NCBI RefSeq assembly: GCF_019097595.1
Contig: NC_080719.1
Span: 17,889,001-17,953,000, forward strand
Source: Hemibagrus wyckioides
Taxonomy: Eukaryota > Chordata > Actinopteri > Siluriformes > Bagridae
Length of the DNA: 64,000 nt
Direction of reading: 5' to 3'
Position numbers and translations under genes: made by a program. Under the pieces are notes generated by a model, which was not told the DNA's origin, did not search any database, and saw nothing but the letters and a program-made list of their open reading frames with translations. Every line of letters starts with the position of its first letter. The stretch's first letter is position 1. This document shows, piece after piece, positions 61,076 to 64,000 of this stretch.

Positions 61076-61371
61076 CGGTTTAATCCGGTTTAGGTCCAGG
61101 AAAGATGAATGGAATCGCGTTTCAGTCTCTTTATAAAAGGAAATAAAACAAATCGTACACAAACATATAAAATAGCTGATAGTGTTGGTAATGACTAAAA
61201 TACATTCTCTTCAGGTTTCCTAACTTTGCTGCTGTTAGAGAGAGATACAGAGATATCAGCCAGTCCAGAAGCTCAAGGAACTGTAGTTATGTATACAAAT
61301 ATGAGTCTTCTCCACTTAATTATTGAGATATGGATGAAACCTGCCTTCTGGGACTACAATCCCTATCAGTG

Positions 61372-61496
61372 TACACTACATGGTCAATAGTTTGTGGACA
61401 CGTGAACATCACACCTGTATGAATTTGTTGGACATCCCCTTCTGAAACCATGGATCCTCTTCAGTGGTGTCCACATTCTTTTGCCTTAAAGTGTAT
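61372..61496 (+). mobile_element. Non-autonomous DNA element, TATGGTCAAA family (copy C, deleted)
   Basis: The left end TACACTACATGGTCAATAGT, then TTGTGGACACGTGAACATCA, and the right end TGTCCACATTCTTTTGCCTT, then AAAGTGTA, are inverted versions of each other. Only about 125 bp remain, so the copy has lost most of its interior. Confidence 0.7.
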
Positions 61497-61529
61497 GCTT
61501 GACTTTTTTTTAAAATTTTTTTATGACTT

Positions 61530-61705
61530 TATTTGTCTCACATACATTACTCTGTCCCATCCTTGGGGTTGGGGTCAGAGTGCAGGGTCAGCGCCCCTGG
61601 AGCAGGATGAGTTGGGGGCCTTGATCAAGGGCCCAACAGTGGCAGCTTGGTGGTGCAGGGGCCTGAACCCCGGTCTTCCAGTTAATGACCCAGAGCCATC
61701 TTCAT
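61530..61705 (+). repeat. Dispersed repeat, CAGTGGCAGCTTGGTGG family (copy 2)
   Basis: GTCAGAGTGCAGGGTCAGC, GCGCCCCTGGAGCAGGATG, CCAACAGTGGCAGCTTGGTG and GGGGCCTGAACCCCGGTCTT match in order the copy at 45015-45235. Confidence 0.68.
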
Positions 61706-61894
61706 ATAGTTAATACTAGCTGACTGTATTTATTACTGAAATGTCCTAAAAAAAAATATGTACATACAAACTTCTGCTGTAATCATAAAACTCTGCTGCC
61801 CATACTGACCATCCTTTCAACACAATCACTACTGGTTCACTATATAATATACAATTTTGTAGGGGTTATAATTTAGGCTCTTTTTTCTTTGTCA

Positions 61895-62041
61895 CCCAGA
61901 AGAGGATTAGTTCCCTTTTTCCTCTGAAGGTTTCTTCCTCTTGTCTCAGGGTGTTTCCTTGCCAGTATCACCTCTGACTCACTCATTAGGGATGTAAATA
62001 TATATCTGGATTTCTATAAACCTGCTTTGTGACAATGTCTA

Positions 62042-62045
<4 letters not shown>
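61895..62045 (-). repeat. Dispersed fish repeat, AATGAGCAAGC family (copy 4)
   Basis: CTGAAGGTTTCTTCCTCTTG, GTGTTTCCTTGCC, ACTCACTCATTAGGGATGTA and TGCTTTGTGACAATGTCTAT correspond to the reverse complement of the 24065 copy. A GT microsatellite follows at 62046-62078. Confidence 0.7.
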
Positions 62046-62080
<35 letters not shown>

Positions 62081-62473
62081 AGTAACTAGTGATGTCCTGC
62101 AGGCACAGATGTGCTGAAGTCATTCAAAGCAAGGGCCTCTATACTTCCTACGAATTTGTGACAGCTGTAACCTTCAAAACTTTTAGTTAGAATCCTCTTT
62201 CGTTCTACAGTGGTTATTTTGATCACTCTGTTTCCCACAGAATGGTTTTTGTTGAAGTTATTTTGTAAAACATGCTAGTAGAACAGAGGTATAACCCACG
62301 GCTAATATTCCTTTAAATTTTCAGCGATGAAGATCAGCAATATTTCAGAAAAGAAAAAATCAAGTGTTTATGAATCGTTCTCTATGGATGATCTTAACTG
62401 TACATTTTCCTATTCTTTTTTTCTTAATATAGTGATGTGAGGAAGCCACTGCTTTTCTTTCCGGCTCGCAGAC

Positions 62474-63392
62474 ATGGTGAGGAACAGTGAGCACTCGGAT
62501 CGGCAGGCGCTTCACTGCACGTGCCAGGTAATTTAACCGGACGGCATTGCAGAGACAGACACTGTTTGCAAAATAATTAACACACAATACAGCTCAAGAA
62601 GGATATAATGCATTCGGAAATTAATAAGAGCCTTTGACTTGCTCGATTTGTTCCTATAAATAGATTAGAATTCATTTAATATTTTTCTTTTATTAATCTC
62701 ATCTCTCTGCTCAAAAGGCCCCATAATGGAAAAACATTAACAGTTTATCACATAGCTTAGAATTTTTTATTTTTTTTTTATAGCAAAATATAGTGGAAAA
62801 ATATAATTGAATCCATTTTGGAGTAAGTCTAAAAAAAAAAAAAAAAAAAACATAGAGGGTCAGTCAGAATACTACATGAACCACATGGGTGAATGCTTAC
62901 TGTATGATCACTATAATTTAGTCTGCCTTGGGTTAGTTGGGCTTATCTGACAGAAAGACCGAGGAGAGTGAGCTCATATTTAATGAATTAGATGCCATAA
63001 CAACCTTTCAATTATGGGCTCGCTCTATTCACGATAAGACGTGGAGTTTAAAGTTAGAGTTTGTACATCTGACACTATTTATATTCATGACGCTTGCTGA
63101 AGTGTCACGACTGTTTGTTATTTTGGCTGCAGTAAGATTCAAGTTCCAGTCATTCTAGGGCACCGTTTGGATTTTCCTGTAAATGTCACTCACTCTGTGC
63201 TCTTTTCTCTTACCTGGCAAGCTGCCTTTGTGGAAGCACACATAAAGCAGACTCTGTAATTACACAACCCTCTGTCTATATTTATCCACAAGTCAGAATG
63301 AAGTCAGCCAAACTCTCATCTGGGACGTTCAGGATAATACACTCATAACATTCAAAGGCAAGGGGCGGACAAATCACGAATGCTGTTGATTA

Positions 63393-63430
<38 letters not shown>

Positions 63431-63872
63431 GTCTGGTTGCCTAAAAATCTAATGTAAACTCAAAGTCTAACACTGTGTAACTGTAATCCTTATATTCACC
63501 TGATTAAAGATGAACCAGCGATTATGACTATAAGGCTTTTCAGTCTGATTTGCATGCGATTCTCTGTTCCTCAGGTGACCAGTAACTCTTTGGCGTCTGG
63601 ACCATCTGATAATGTTGTGGAGCTTCCTGCTCCTTCTTACTGTGCTGCCCAGAACTCTTCAGGTACAGGGATCCTAATTCAATTGAATACAGAGATTAGA
63701 CTCCGTTCTAAAAGCAGTTTAGTACAAAGAAATGAGTGTTATGAGTGCATTCTTTTTTTGTGTGAAGTAGCGACAGAGAGCAGTCAGCCAGTGGACATTA
63801 AGGATGCAGGGATGCGAAGGAAGAAGAAACGTAGGACTCGGAGAGTCGACAGCTCCGTAGGAACATTCAAAG
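62474..63872 (+). CDS. mknk1: MAP kinase-interacting Ser/Thr kinase, 5' end (partial)
   Basis: Three coding exons, 62474-62527, 63575-63662 and 63768-63872, join in phase; the gene continues past the window. The first 82 residues run MVRNSEHSDRQALHC, then ELPAPSYC, QPVDIKDAGMRRKKKRRTRR and VDSSVGTFK. The basic MRRKKKRR stretch followed by (T)DS..G.F is the N-terminus of MNK1/MNK2, which serves as nuclear localisation signal and eIF4G-binding region; the kinase, activated by ERK/p38, phosphorylates eIF4E. The kinase domain lies outside the window. QPVDIKDA also resembles MKNK2 (QPIDIPDA), but adjacency to mob3c argues for mknk1. The first coding exon begins at acceptor TTAATATAG (62432). Confidence 0.82.
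62831..62850. repeat. Poly-A tract in mknk1 intron
   Basis: About 20 consecutive A bases lie in the intron 62528-63574, which shows no other feature I can name apart from the ATT microsatellite at 63386. Confidence 0.8.
63386..63430. repeat. ATT trinucleotide microsatellite
   Basis: About 14 ATT units lie in the mknk1 intron, 145 bp before its second coding exon. Confidence 0.9.
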
Positions 63873-64000
63873 GTAATTCCTTTAAACCTGTTTGTCCACT
63901 GTGTGGAATGTACATGGATCACCATGATGGCTTTTGTCATATAAAGGTAGCTGAATTGACTTTCTTCCCAGTGTTTTATTGCTTCAGCACTTTGAAATGC

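Overview
This window is vertebrate nuclear DNA, almost certainly from a teleost fish. Its genes are split by GT-AG introns, the spliced proteins follow vertebrate families residue for residue, and the non-coding DNA is full of fish-type microsatellites, Tc1 and piggyBac relics and tRNA-derived SINEs. The repeat mix resembles otophysan fishes such as catfishes, but that is an impression. No operons, CRISPR arrays, rRNA or intact tRNA genes were seen.

Layout. 1-9.8 kb is intergenic, with large microsatellites and one decayed retroelement-like patch. A prostaglandin F receptor gene (ptgfr, +) spans about 9.8-11.8 kb. A deleted Tc1 transposon lies at 12.3-12.7 kb. btf3l4 (+, NAC beta-like subunit) spans about 13.0-15.2 kb. 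zfyve9/SARA (+, FYVE-domain endosomal protein, 15 coding exons) spans about 16.5-32.0 kb. It meets elovl1 (-, very-long-chain fatty acid elongase) tail to tail across an 800-bp CA/CT microsatellite. elovl1 runs from about 48.4 kb down to 33.9 kb, with a long first intron. From 48.5 to 55.4 kb is intergenic DNA holding a direct duplication of about 320 bp and a piggyBac-type MITE. mob3c (+) spans about 55.4-58.6 kb. The 5' end of an MNK kinase gene, best called mknk1 (+), starts near 60.4 kb and runs off the right edge.

The genes do not form one pathway. Their human counterparts all lie on the short arm of chromosome 1 (MKNK1-MOB3C and BTF3L4-ZFYVE9 are near neighbours there; ELOVL1 and PTGFR lie further apart), so this is a rearranged block of conserved synteny, which supports the gene names.

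I traced coding exons by hand from splice sites and reading-frame continuity. Every exon-exon phase closes for ptgfr (377 aa), btf3l4, zfyve9 (804 aa), elovl1 (332 aa) and mob3c (216 aa). The points most worth a second look are the 51.2/52.9 kb duplication, whose 3' 178 bp differ at one base while the 5' part has diverged; the short zfyve9 N-terminus with a shrunken Smad-binding region; a long Asn-Gly-rich tail on Elovl1; and a perfect 16-bp E-box palindrome in mknk1 intron 1. I found no clear evidence of an entirely new system.
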